From assembly GCA_024694965.1 (NCBI GenBank), contig JAILJC010000083.1, forward strand, positions 1-57,306: a stretch of 57,306 nucleotides of DNA, written 5' to 3'. Position numbers and translations under genes: made by a program. The notes beneath the pieces are model-generated. The model saw nothing but the letters and a program-made list of their open reading frames with translations, was not told the DNA's origin and ran no database searches. Positions 49,904 through 57,306 of the stretch are shown piece by piece (within the stretch, counting starts at the first letter, position 1; each line of letters begins with the position of its first letter). The stretch is from Lachnospiraceae bacterium (GTDB taxonomy: Bacteria > Bacillota > Clostridia > Lachnospirales > Lachnospiraceae).

Positions 49904-50833
49904 ATGACGAAATATGATAAATACGGAGCGCTCCATGTTAACGCCAAGGGAAAGCTCGTCGACAGAAACGGCGTGACCGTGACTCTGCACGGGTTTTCAA
50001 CCCACGGACTGTCCTGGTACCCGCAGTATGTAAACAGGGACTTTTTCAGCTTCATGAGCGAAAAATGGCATGTCGATGTAATAAGGCTTGCGTTGTATAC
50101 TGCAGAGAAGGACGGATACTGTGTGGGCGATGAGGCAAATAAAGAGCGCCTGCTTGAGGTAATAGACCGCGGTGTGAAGGCAGCCACCGAGGTCGGTTTA
50201 TATGTGGTTATCGACTGGCACATTCTTTCGGATTCAAATCCGCTCATTTATAAAGACGAAGCCGTTAAGTTTTTTGACCTGATGGCTTCTAAGTACCATG
50301 CTTACGGCAACGTTTTTTACGAGATATGCAATGAGCCCAACAAGGACTGCACGTGGAAGGATATAAAGTCCTATGCCGAGGAGGTTATCCCGGTCATAAG
50401 GAAGCACGATAAGTATGCTGTCATCCTCTGCGGCACCCCCAAATGGTCTCAGGAAGTCGATCAGGCTGCAGCGGATCCCATAACGATCGATGACAACCTT
50501 ATGTATGTGCTGCATTTTTATGCCGATTCCCATCGTGACAAGTTAAGGAACAAGTTTGAGGAGGCCGCAAAAGGCGGACTTCCGCTGTTCATCACCGAGT
50601 TTGGCTGCTGTGATGCGGGCGGTGACCTTGCCAATAATTTTGAGCAGGCAGGATCATGGATCGAGCTTGCCGACAAATATGATGTAAGCTACATCATGTG
50701 GAACATAGCAAACCGTGATGAGAGCAGCGCATCGTTCGTGCCTCATTGCGATAAAACGACGGATTTCACCGATGAGGACCTTAACGAGGCGTGCAGGTGG
50801 TATCTTAAGGTATTAAAGGATCACGCTTCTTAA
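49904..50833 (+). CDS. Glycoside hydrolase family 5 (cellulase-type), apparently cytosolic
   Basis: A 309-residue TIM-barrel retaining glycosidase: GFSTHGLSWYPQY, VIRLALYTAE, VIDWHIL, acid/base Glu in FYEICNEPN and nucleophile Glu in FITEFGCC, then YIMWNIANRDESS. No signal peptide, membrane anchor or carbohydrate-binding module is present, unlike most endoglucanases, so it probably acts on imported beta-glucan oligosaccharides or a related intracellular substrate. AAGGA precedes the ATG. Probably co-transcribed with malQ, 43 bases upstream. Confidence 0.9.
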   Translation: MTKYDKYGALHVNAKGKLVDRNGVTVTLHGFSTHGLSWYPQYVNRDFFSFMSEKWHVDVIRLALYTAEKDGYCVGDEANKERLLEVIDRGVKAATEVGLYVVIDWHILSDSNPLIYKDEAVKFFDLMASKYHAYGNVFYEICNEPNKDCTWKDIKSYAEEVIPVIRKHDKYAVILCGTPKWSQEVDQAAADPITIDDNLMYVLHFYADSHRDKLRNKFEEAAKGGLPLFITEFGCCDAGGDLANNFEQAGSWIELADKYDVSYIMWNIANRDESSASFVPHCDKTTDFTDEDLNEACRWYLKVLKDHAS

Positions 50834-50915
50834 GCCCGGTTGTTCTTTACAGGGCATTGCTTGAGAGTCAAAAATATGTTACACTGAAGTATACATTTTC
50901 GAAAGAGGAATACGA

Positions 50916-51533
50916 ATGGGTACTTATGAAGGCTATAGCGATATGCAGATAGATGTGCTTAAGGAAATAGGCAACATCGGTTCGGGTAATGCCTGTACCG
51001 CGCTGGCTATGCTTCTTAACACATTTGTTGATATGTCGGTTCCGAGCGTGCGGCTGCTCGATATTGACTCTGTAAAGGAATTTCTGGGCGGAGAGCAAAG
51101 TGAGGTCCTTGGTATTAAGATAGGTGTCAAGGAGGATCTTACCGGCTTGATGATGCACATAGTCAAGAAGCCGTTTGCCGAAAAGATAATCAATACATTC
51201 TATCCCAAGGAGCTTACAACACTGGCGGATCTTGGGGATATGGATCTTTCAGTATTATCCGAAATGGGTAATATCACTTCGGGCGCTTATGCCAATGCAC
51301 TTGCTTCGCTGTCGGGCATGAAGGTTGATATCATGACTCCGCAGTATCATGTGAGCACTGTCGGTGAAATATTAAAGATACCGTTCAGCGAATGTGCCGA
51401 GGTCGGTGATAAGATACTGGTCATAGATGAGCAGTTCATCATGGGCGAGGAGAAGATGACAAGCAATATGCTCCTTATACTTGATGCACCGTCACTCAGC
51501 AAGCTCTTTACCCGGCTGGGTATTACTACCTAG
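50916..51533 (+). CDS. cheC: CheC-type chemotaxis phosphatase
   Basis: A 205-residue CheC/CheX/FliY family protein with two active-site patterns, LKEIGNIGSGNA (about residue 15) and LSEMGNITSGAY (about residue 110), each with the E-x-x-N pair that attacks CheY-phosphate. CheC works with CheD in other Firmicutes; no cheD, cheY or receptor gene is adjacent. AGAGGA precedes the ATG. The next gene follows 14 bases later. Confidence 0.88.
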   Translation: MGTYEGYSDMQIDVLKEIGNIGSGNACTALAMLLNTFVDMSVPSVRLLDIDSVKEFLGGEQSEVLGIKIGVKEDLTGLMMHIVKKPFAEKIINTFYPKELTTLADLGDMDLSVLSEMGNITSGAYANALASLSGMKVDIMTPQYHVSTVGEILKIPFSECAEVGDKILVIDEQFIMGEEKMTSNMLLILDAPSLSKLFTRLGITT

Positions 51534-51547
51534 GAGGAATTTACCTT

Positions 51548-51847
51548 ATGAATCCCAAAATAAGGACTGAAGCGGTGGATTATCTTCTTGATGCGATCCT
51601 TGAGCTTCAAGACAGGGAAGAAGCTTATATCTTCTTTGAGGATATCTGTACGATAAATGAGATAATGTCATTATCCCAGCGTTTTGAGGTTGCGGCTATG
51701 TTAAGGGATAAGAAGACATATCTTGAGATCGCCGAGAAGACCGGAGCATCAACTGCGACGATAAGCCGCGTGAACCGCTCATTAAATTACGGTAACGGCG
51801 GATATGACATGCTGTTTGAAAGGCTTAACGATCAGGACGGAGCATGA
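51548..51847 (+). CDS. TrpR/YerC/YecD-family DNA-binding protein
   Basis: A 99-residue protein with the TrpR-like helix-turn-helix: EIMSLSQRFEVAAMLRDKKT, then YLEIAEKTGASTATISRVNR. YerC/YecD members lie in front of pcrA in many Firmicutes, as here. Its targets are unknown. Strong AGGAGG before the ATG; pcrA starts one base after its stop. Confidence 0.88.
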   Translation: MNPKIRTEAVDYLLDAILELQDREEAYIFFEDICTINEIMSLSQRFEVAAMLRDKKTYLEIAEKTGASTATISRVNRSLNYGNGGYDMLFERLNDQDGA

Positions 51848-51848
51848 T

Positions 51849-54116
51849 ATGAGTAATGTAATAGATATGTTAAATGATAAGCAGAAGGAGGCGGCCCTTC
51901 ATACCGAAGGACCGCTTCTTATATTAGCGGGCGCAGGTTCGGGCAAGACAAGGGTAATTACCAACCGTATCGCCTATATGATAGATGAGTGCGGCGTGAA
52001 TCCGTGGAACATCCTTGCCATAACCTTTACCAATAAGGCAGCAGGTGAGATGCGCTCACGTGTCGATGATATGGTGGGCTTCGGCGCAGACAGCATATGG
52101 GTAGCCACCTTTCACAGCACCTGCGTGAGGATACTGCGGCGCTATATCGACAAGATCGGATATGACACGAACTTCACCATATACGATACGGACGATACCA
52201 AGGCGGTCATGAAGGGCATATGCAAGCGGCTTAAGGTAGACACGAAGCAGATGCCCGAGAGGGCATTCCTGTCGGCGATCTCGCACGCAAAGGATGAAAT
52301 GATAACGCCATCCGACTATGCGCTTGACGCAGCGGGGAGCTACGGCGCGGAGCAGGTGGCTAAGGTTTATGCCGAATATGAGAAGGAACTTAAGAAAAGC
52401 AACGCTCTTGATTTTGACGATCTGCTGCTTAAGACCGTTGAGCTGTTTAAGGCATGGCCTGATATCCTTGATTCTTACCAGGAACGGTTTAGATACATAA
52501 TGGTCGATGAGTACCAGGACACAAATACGGTCCAGTTTGAGTTCGTTAAGCTGCTCGCGGCCAAGTACCGCAACATTTGTGTTGTGGGTGACGATGACCA
52601 GTCCATTTACAAATTCAGGGGCGCAAACATAAGGAACATACTTGATTTCGAAAAGGTATATCCCGATGCGATGGTAGTAAAGCTCGAGCAGAATTACCGC
52701 TCCACGCAGAACATACTTGATGCGGCCAATGCGGTGATCGGCAACAATAAGGGAAGAAAGGACAAGGCGCTGTGGACCGATAAGGGTGAAGGCGGACTTA
52801 TACATTTCAGGCAGTGTGATTCTGCCTATGATGAAGCGGAATACGTAGCCGATTCGATAGCGGCAAACAAGCGCGACGGTAAGTACGATTACAGGGATTG
52901 TGCCATTCTTTACCGTACCAACGCGCAGGCGCGCCTGCTTGAGGAGAAGCTTATCTTTGAGGGTATACCGTACGATGTGGTCGGCGGCGTGAATTTCTAT
53001 GCAAGGCGCGAGATAAAGGATATTCTTGCCTACCTTAAGACAATAGACAATGCAAGGGATGATATCGCGGTCAAGCGGATCATAAATGTCCCGAGGCGCG
53101 GTATTGGCGCTACTACGATAAATAAGGTGCAGGATTATGCAAATGCAAATGATATATCGTTTTATGATGCGCTGAAAAAGGCGGACGAAATACCTTCGAT
53201 CGGTCGAAGTTCTGATAAGCTTAAGCCGTTTGTCAACATGATACAGGTATTTCGGAGTAAGCTTCCGCATATCACACTGGAGGAGCTTGTTAACGATATA
53301 CTTGAAACAACGGCGTATATCGAAAACTTGGAGGCCGATGATAAAGAGGATGAAGAATCACGCATCGAGAACATCGAGGAGTTCATAAACAAGGTTGTGG
53401 CTTATGAGGAGGAGCAGGAGGACGAACCGACGCTTTCGGGCTTCCTTGAGGAGGTTGCACTGGTAGCCGATATCGACAATGTGAACACCGACAGCAACAA
53501 GGTGCTGCTTATGACTCTCCATAGCGCCAAGGGCCTTGAGTTCCCGCATGTTTATCTTACAGGACTCGAGGAAGGCCTGTTCCCGAGCTATATGAACATA
53601 GTAAGCGACGATCCGTCCGAGCTTGAGGAGGAGAGGCGGCTGTGCTATGTCGGGATAACAAGGGCAATGGACGAGCTGACGATAACCAGCGCAAGGCAGA
53701 GGATGGTGCGCGGTGAAACACAGTATAATGCACCTTCACGCTTTGTTAAGGAGATACCCTCCGCGCTGTTTGACCTTAAGGTACCGGGCAACCGCATCCG
53801 TTTAAGTGACGGGAATGTACCGGTTAAGGCCAAGCCTTATGCCATGCCCGCCCATGAAAGGAATGCAAAGGCAAGGCCGTATATTGCCTCCGCAAGCAAG
53901 GCAATGGCCGCACCGTCAATCCTTACGGGTAAGGACATAGGATCATCCGGAAGCCTTGATTATGGCGAGGGCGACACCGTAAGGCATATCAAGTTCGGTG
54001 AGGGTGTTGTCTTAAAGATCGAAAAGGGGACAAGGGATTACGAGGTCACCGTTGACTTTAAGGGTTACGGAGTCAAAAAAATGTTCGCGGGATTTGCCAA
54101 GCTTAAGAAAATATAG
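51849..54116 (+). CDS. pcrA: ATP-dependent DNA helicase PcrA (UvrD family)
   Basis: A 755-residue superfamily 1A 3'-5' helicase for repair and replication-transcription conflict. Motifs in order: QKEAALHTEGPLLILAGAGS (Q motif and Walker A, continuing GKT), ITFTNKAAGEM, VDEYQDTNTVQF, VVGDDDQSIYKFRGA, LEQNYRST, TLHSAKGLEF and YVGITRAMDEL. The C-terminal RNA-polymerase-binding Tudor-like part follows (VRHIKFGEGVVLKIE). Start ATG 51849 with GGAG upstream; an extension overlapping the previous gene is rejected. Confidence 0.96.
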   Translation: MSNVIDMLNDKQKEAALHTEGPLLILAGAGSGKTRVITNRIAYMIDECGVNPWNILAITFTNKAAGEMRSRVDDMVGFGADSIWVATFHSTCVRILRRYIDKIGYDTNFTIYDTDDTKAVMKGICKRLKVDTKQMPERAFLSAISHAKDEMITPSDYALDAAGSYGAEQVAKVYAEYEKELKKSNALDFDDLLLKTVELFKAWPDILDSYQERFRYIMVDEYQDTNTVQFEFVKLLAAKYRNICVVGDDDQSIYKFRGANIRNILDFEKVYPDAMVVKLEQNYRSTQNILDAANAVIGNNKGRKDKALWTDKGEGGLIHFRQCDSAYDEAEYVADSIAANKRDGKYDYRDCAILYRTNAQARLLEEKLIFEGIPYDVVGGVNFYARREIKDILAYLKTIDNARDDIAVKRIINVPRRGIGATTINKVQDYANANDISFYDALKKADEIPSIGRSSDKLKPFVNMIQVFRSKLPHITLEELVNDILETTAYIENLEADDKEDEESRIENIEEFINKVVAYEEEQEDEPTLSGFLEEVALVADIDNVNTDSNKVLLMTLHSAKGLEFPHVYLTGLEEGLFPSYMNIVSDDPSELEEERRLCYVGITRAMDELTITSARQRMVRGETQYNAPSRFVKEIPSALFDLKVPGNRIRLSDGNVPVKAKPYAMPAHERNAKARPYIASASKAMAAPSILTGKDIGSSGSLDYGEGDTVRHIKFGEGVVLKIEKGTRDYEVTVDFKGYGVKKMFAGFAKLKKI

Positions 54117-54154
54117 TATACTCAAGCTGTCTATTTCTATTCGGAGGTTGGGGT

Positions 54155-54385
54155 ATGGATGTAATGATGAATGAAATCCTTAAGATGAAAGAGGAAGAGG
54201 AGAAGAAGACCAACGTCGTGCTCATAGTATGCACGATACTGGTTGCCGCAGTTGCCATTGCCGCTATCATCTACGGATTGTACTGTTATTTCACACCGGA
54301 TTATCTTGATGATTTTGATGATGATTATGAAGATGAATTCGATGATGATTTTGATGACGACTTTTTTGAGAATGAGGACGAATAA
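54155..54385 (+). CDS. Small membrane protein with acidic tail (DUF4366-like)
   Basis: A 76-residue protein: a charged N-terminal helix (EEEEKK), one membrane segment (about residues 22-45) and a C-terminal tail of about 28 residues that is nearly all Asp, Glu and Phe. Such proteins commonly follow pcrA in Lachnospiraceae; no function is known. GGAGG precedes the ATG. Confidence 0.72.
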   Translation: MDVMMNEILKMKEEEEKKTNVVLIVCTILVAAVAIAAIIYGLYCYFTPDYLDDFDDDYEDEFDDDFDDDFFENEDE

Positions 54386-54396
54386 ACCTGCTTAAT

Positions 54397-55194
54397 TCAG
54401 TTAGTCCGGGAGCAGATGAGCCATACAACGGCGTAACAGACCGGCTGGTGTATTATGTAAACCAACAGGCTTTTTGTCCCTAGTTTTGAAAGCAGGGGAA
54501 TGCGTTTTTTAAGCCGCTTTAGTATGCTTGGGCAGGTGGAGATGATCTTTCCGGCGTGATAACCGGTAAGGTACATAAACAGCCACGGTATCAGCGGGAA
54601 GTAATCCGCCGATGTAAATCCGTGTGCGGGAAGCCCAAACGGTGTAAGGAACGGATATGCGTACAGTGAATCCGGGAGGGATACGAGCCGGTGGTACCTC
54701 GTTCCGATGTAGCCGCCCGAAATATGTTTTGTAAGGGCAAACAGTAACAAACATATAATGATGTGGATCAGTTCGGTAAGGACAGGGTTGTTCTTACCGG
54801 ATTTTTGGTTAAGGGAAAACAGCTTATCGAGCGGTATCATGAACAGGGTCGCAAATCCCATAAAGGTCAGTATGCCGTAATATATAGCCTGGCTTGGCAT
54901 AAATACGGTAGTGACCAGAGAGATGACCGTACCGAGCGCCAGGAGTATAAGACCGCGCTTAAGTGCGTGCTTTTGCCCCAATGTCCAGACAAGCCCGGAT
55001 ACTAAGATGAATGAAATGCATATGGACTGCTGCCACAGGAAAGCTCCCCTGCCTGCGATCCACTGAGGGTTTATCCCGAAGGCGGAAAAGTAGTCGTAGC
55101 AGGCGTGATAAAGCACCATGCTGATCATTGTGATCCCACGGTATGCATCGATAAGGCATAAGCGATTTGTTGCAGCGGTTTGTTTTGTATCCAT
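54397..55194 (-). CDS. DUF1624 (heparan-alpha-glucosaminide N-acetyltransferase-like) membrane protein
   Basis: A 265-residue membrane protein with about seven helices. The opening RLCLIDAYRGITMISMVLYH carries the family's conserved D-x-x-R-G and histidine. Bacterial DUF1624 proteins are thought to acetylate cell-surface or wall sugars; no substrate can be named here. It ends 12 bases from the pcrA-linked gene and is divergent from the RNA methyltransferase. No clear ribosome site precedes the ATG. Confidence 0.83.
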   Translation of the reverse strand: MDTKQTAATNRLCLIDAYRGITMISMVLYHACYDYFSAFGINPQWIAGRGAFLWQQSICISFILVSGLVWTLGQKHALKRGLILLALGTVISLVTTVFMPSQAIYYGILTFMGFATLFMIPLDKLFSLNQKSGKNNPVLTELIHIIICLLLFALTKHISGGYIGTRYHRLVSLPDSLYAYPFLTPFGLPAHGFTSADYFPLIPWLFMYLTGYHAGKIISTCPSILKRLKKRIPLLSKLGTKSLLVYIIHQPVCYAVVWLICSRTN

Positions 55195-55252
55195 ACCGAG
55201 AAGTTTAATATATAAATATATCCCAAGTCAACAAAGTACGAGGTGTCAGCGT

Positions 55253-56971
55253 ATGAAAAAAGGCCAAACATACACGGGAAAAGTAGTAAGAGTCAACTTT
55301 CCCAACAAAGGTATCGTAAAGGTCGATCCGTATTTAGACGGAAGCGGTAATACCGTAAATGAACAGGGCAGTGAGACTTGCGTTGTAAAAAACGTCGTTT
55401 CGGGCCAGCGGGTTTCTTTTGTCGTAAACAAAAAGAAGGGCGGAAGATGCGAGGGGCGTCTTGAAGAAGTCATCGAAAGGTCGTCGGATGAAATCACTCC
55501 TTCCTGCAAACATTTTGGTATCTGCGGAGGATGTACATATCTTAACCTGCCGTATGAAAAGCAGCTTGAGTTAAAGGAGAGGCAGGTAAGGTCACTCCTT
55601 TCACCGGTCATTCCGGATCTTGAAGATATCTTTGAGGGTATAAAGGCAAGCCCCGTTCAGTTTGGGTACAGGAATAAGATGGAGTTTTCATTTGGGGACT
55701 CTTGTAAGGATGGAGACCTCGAGCTTGGTTTACATAAAAGAGGAAGCTTCTATGATATCCTGTCCGTTAAGGACTGTAAGATAGTGGATGAGGACTACAG
55801 GCTGATACTTAAGGAAACCCTTGCCTATTTCAGGGGTAAGGATACACCGTATTATCATAAGCTCAGGCATACAGGCTATTTGAGGCACCTGCTCATACGT
55901 AAGGCAGTAAAGACGGGAGAGATACTTGTCGATCTTGTGACAACAACACAGGAACCTGCACCTACGATATGTACCGAGGTATCCCTGATAGATGACTGGA
56001 AAGATGTTATGTTAACTATAGAGAGTGAAGGGAAGCTTAAAGGACATTTCGCGGGTATACTTCATACATTTAATGATTCCATGTCCGATACGATAGTGAA
56101 TGATAAAACGGATATATTATACGGACAGGATTTCTTTTATGAGGAGCTGCTTTCACTTAAGTTTAAGATATCTCCGTTTTCATTTTTCCAGACCAATTCG
56201 CTCTCGGCAGAGGTGTTGTATGATACGGCCAGGGAGTATATTCTTTCATGTCTGAGGGGAAAGGTCGTATATGATCTGTACAGCGGTACCGGAACCATAG
56301 CACAGCTCCTTGCACCCGTGGCCGATAAGGTGATAGGTGTTGAGATAGTTGAAGAAGCGGTCATTGCTGCAAGAGAAAACGCAGAATTAAATGGTTTACA
56401 TAACTGCGAATTCATCGCAGGCGATGTACTTAAGGTTCTTGACGGGATACAGGACAAGCCGGATCTTATAGTACTCGATCCGCCCCGTGACGGAGTAAAT
56501 CCCAAGGCTCTTAAGAAGATAATAAATTACGGGGTTGATAATATCCTGTATATTTCCTGTAAGCCGACTTCGCTTGCAAGAGACCTTGAGATGTTAACAG
56601 CCTGCGGCTATAAACCGGTGAGGATATGCGCGCTGGATCAGTTCCCCGGGACCGTGCATGTTGAGACAGTTGTCTTGCTTTCCAAGGGCGAGATACCCAG
56701 TAAGAAGGTTAAGGTTGAGTTCTCATTAGAGGGTATGGATACTGATGGTTTCAAGGACGGAGCTACCTACGATGAGATAAGAGATTGGGTACAGGAGAAA
56801 TATGATTTACATGTTACGAATCTTAATATAGCTCAGGTAAAGAGAAAGAATGGCATTATTGAGAGGGAGAATTATAATAAGCCGAAGTCCGAAGATAGCA
56901 GACAGCCGGGAACAACACCAGAAAAGGAGAAGGCTATTACTGAGGCGCTAAAACATTTTAATATGATATGA
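55253..56971 (+). CDS. 23S rRNA (uracil-5-)-methyltransferase, RlmD/TrmA family, with C-terminal extension
   Basis: A 572-residue SAM-dependent enzyme. N-terminal TRAM domain (GKVVRVNFPNKGIVKVD), a 4Fe-4S cluster motif CKHFGICGGC, central beta-rich domain, and the methyltransferase core with LYSGTGTIAQLLAP, LIVLDPPRDGVNPKAL and catalytic Cys in ISCKPTSLARDL. After the usual end (HVETVVLL) the protein continues for about 95 residues: ATYDEIRDWVQEKYDLHV and a basic KRKNGIIERENYNKPKSEDS, a tail seen in many clostridial relatives. The start ATG 55253 is chosen because the upstream frame would run through the divergent promoter region. Confidence 0.9.
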   Translation: MKKGQTYTGKVVRVNFPNKGIVKVDPYLDGSGNTVNEQGSETCVVKNVVSGQRVSFVVNKKKGGRCEGRLEEVIERSSDEITPSCKHFGICGGCTYLNLPYEKQLELKERQVRSLLSPVIPDLEDIFEGIKASPVQFGYRNKMEFSFGDSCKDGDLELGLHKRGSFYDILSVKDCKIVDEDYRLILKETLAYFRGKDTPYYHKLRHTGYLRHLLIRKAVKTGEILVDLVTTTQEPAPTICTEVSLIDDWKDVMLTIESEGKLKGHFAGILHTFNDSMSDTIVNDKTDILYGQDFFYEELLSLKFKISPFSFFQTNSLSAEVLYDTAREYILSCLRGKVVYDLYSGTGTIAQLLAPVADKVIGVEIVEEAVIAARENAELNGLHNCEFIAGDVLKVLDGIQDKPDLIVLDPPRDGVNPKALKKIINYGVDNILYISCKPTSLARDLEMLTACGYKPVRICALDQFPGTVHVETVVLLSKGEIPSKKVKVEFSLEGMDTDGFKDGATYDEIRDWVQEKYDLHVTNLNIAQVKRKNGIIERENYNKPKSEDSRQPGTTPEKEKAITEALKHFNMI

Positions 56972-56978
56972 GTAATAG

Positions 56979-57010
56979 GAGGCATTCACAAAATGGATGC
57001 CTCTTTTTTT
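56979..57010 (+). terminator. Terminator after the RNA methyltransferase
   Basis: GAGGCAT (56979-56985) pairs with ATGCCTC (56997-57003) around an 11-base loop, followed by seven T residues (57004-57010). Confidence 0.92.
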
Positions 57011-57306
57011 ATTGCGAGAAAGAGTTTAGTTGTCTGCAAAAATTCATTTTGGGCTTGCATCAAAAATCTTTTGGTGATAGCATAGTTTTTGTCAATAAAA
57101 AAGAAAGAGCGTTAATCGCATAGGTGAAGGAATGATTATTAGATAATTTAGCTTGAGTGAACACTGTCAGTAATGACAATGCTGCCAAGGCAGCTATTTT
57201 GTGTACGCTTAAACTGGATTATCATACATTCTTAGCCTATTTTATTTCTATATACTTATAGTAGGTCTATTTGTGTGAGTCTATTTTGCGTATGCGGAAT
57301 AGGCTT
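57011..57306. other. AT-rich gene-free end of the window
   Basis: No gene can be supported. The region is visibly richer in A and T than the genes around it. It contains a short GCTGC/GCAGC hairpin (57181-57194), the octamer ATAGTAGG (57258-57265), direct copies of GTCTATTT at 57265 and 57279, and an inverted pair AGCCTATT (57234-57241)/AATAGGCT (57298-57305) at the window edge. Confidence 0.5.

Noticed and set aside
50861-50895. cheC promoter with TTGAGA
   Set aside because: No -10 with acceptable spacing; TACACT is only 13 bases away.
55118-55252. Upstream extension of the RNA methyltransferase frame
   Set aside because: It lies inside the divergent DUF1624 gene and its promoter region; the TRAM domain starts normally at ATG 55253.
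57181-57200. GCTGC/GCAGC hairpin followed by TATTTT as a terminator
   Set aside because: The stem is only 5 bp and no gene ends before it.
1-57306. tRNA, rRNA, CRISPR arrays, insertion sequences or prophage
   Set aside because: Each larger intergenic gap was read; no cloverleaf with a CCA-type end, spaced repeats, transposase or integrase was seen.

Overview
The window looks like a chromosome segment of an anaerobic Firmicute, most likely Lachnospiraceae (Clostridia). This rests on strong AGGAGG-type ribosome sites, sigma-A promoters with 17-base spacers, close similarity of the translated proteins to clostridial families, and habits such as a pcrA gene followed by a small acidic-tailed membrane protein. 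It is inference; no rRNA, tRNA, CRISPR array, transposase or phage gene was seen. Almost all genes lie on the + strand in tight, often overlapping operons.

Region 1 (1-16 kb) is mostly housekeeping and signalling: the 3' end of htpG, a class A penicillin-binding protein, dapA-dapB followed by an unusual eukaryotic-type hisA and an overlapping HD-GYP response regulator, a cold-shock gene, a GH25 muramidase with an apparently leaderless start, an orphan GspF/PilC-type membrane protein with an unknown partner, a SARP-like regulator coupled to a LacI-type sensor protein that lacks a DNA-binding domain, and a cation/proton antiporter whose promoter carries tandem 9-base repeats.

Region 2 (16-31.5 kb) has a response regulator, a two-gene ABC exporter and a RelA/SpoT-type synthetase, then a first MetY-like enzyme, a TPP-riboswitch-controlled thiT on the minus strand, a divergent MoxR/DUF58/transglutaminase cluster, a radical SAM protein, an aldo/keto reductase with ferredoxin-like clusters and an AEC transporter.

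Region 3 (31.6-45 kb) is the most interesting part: a sulfur-assimilation island. It opens with a promoter carrying a putative Rrf2-family operator and a 41-codon leader peptide with tandem Cys codons, overlapping RNA arms that can form either an antiterminator or an intrinsic terminator. I read this as cysteine-responsive transcription attenuation. It is followed by metY, cysK and a CymR-like regulator, then a second promoter with the same operator driving iscS, iscU, a third MetY-like gene, a JAMM protease, a ubiquitin-like/E1/rhodanese triple fusion, a family 2A encapsulin shell, its probable cargo cysteine desulfurase with a long disordered N-terminus, cysE, a free ubiquitin-like sulfur carrier ending in GGGAL, a second E1, a second JAMM protease and a TusA-like protein. 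Together they suggest that sulfur liberated from cysteine, possibly stored or handled inside a protein nanocompartment, and sulfur activated as protein thiocarboxylates, feed cysteine and homocysteine synthesis under cysteine control.

Region 4 (45-57.3 kb) has a metal (probably zinc) uptake cluster lacking its ATPase, a cytosolic glucan pair (malQ and GH5), cheC, a TrpR-like regulator, pcrA, a DUF1624 membrane protein and an RNA uracil methyltransferase with a C-terminal extension. The last 300 bases hold no gene I can support.
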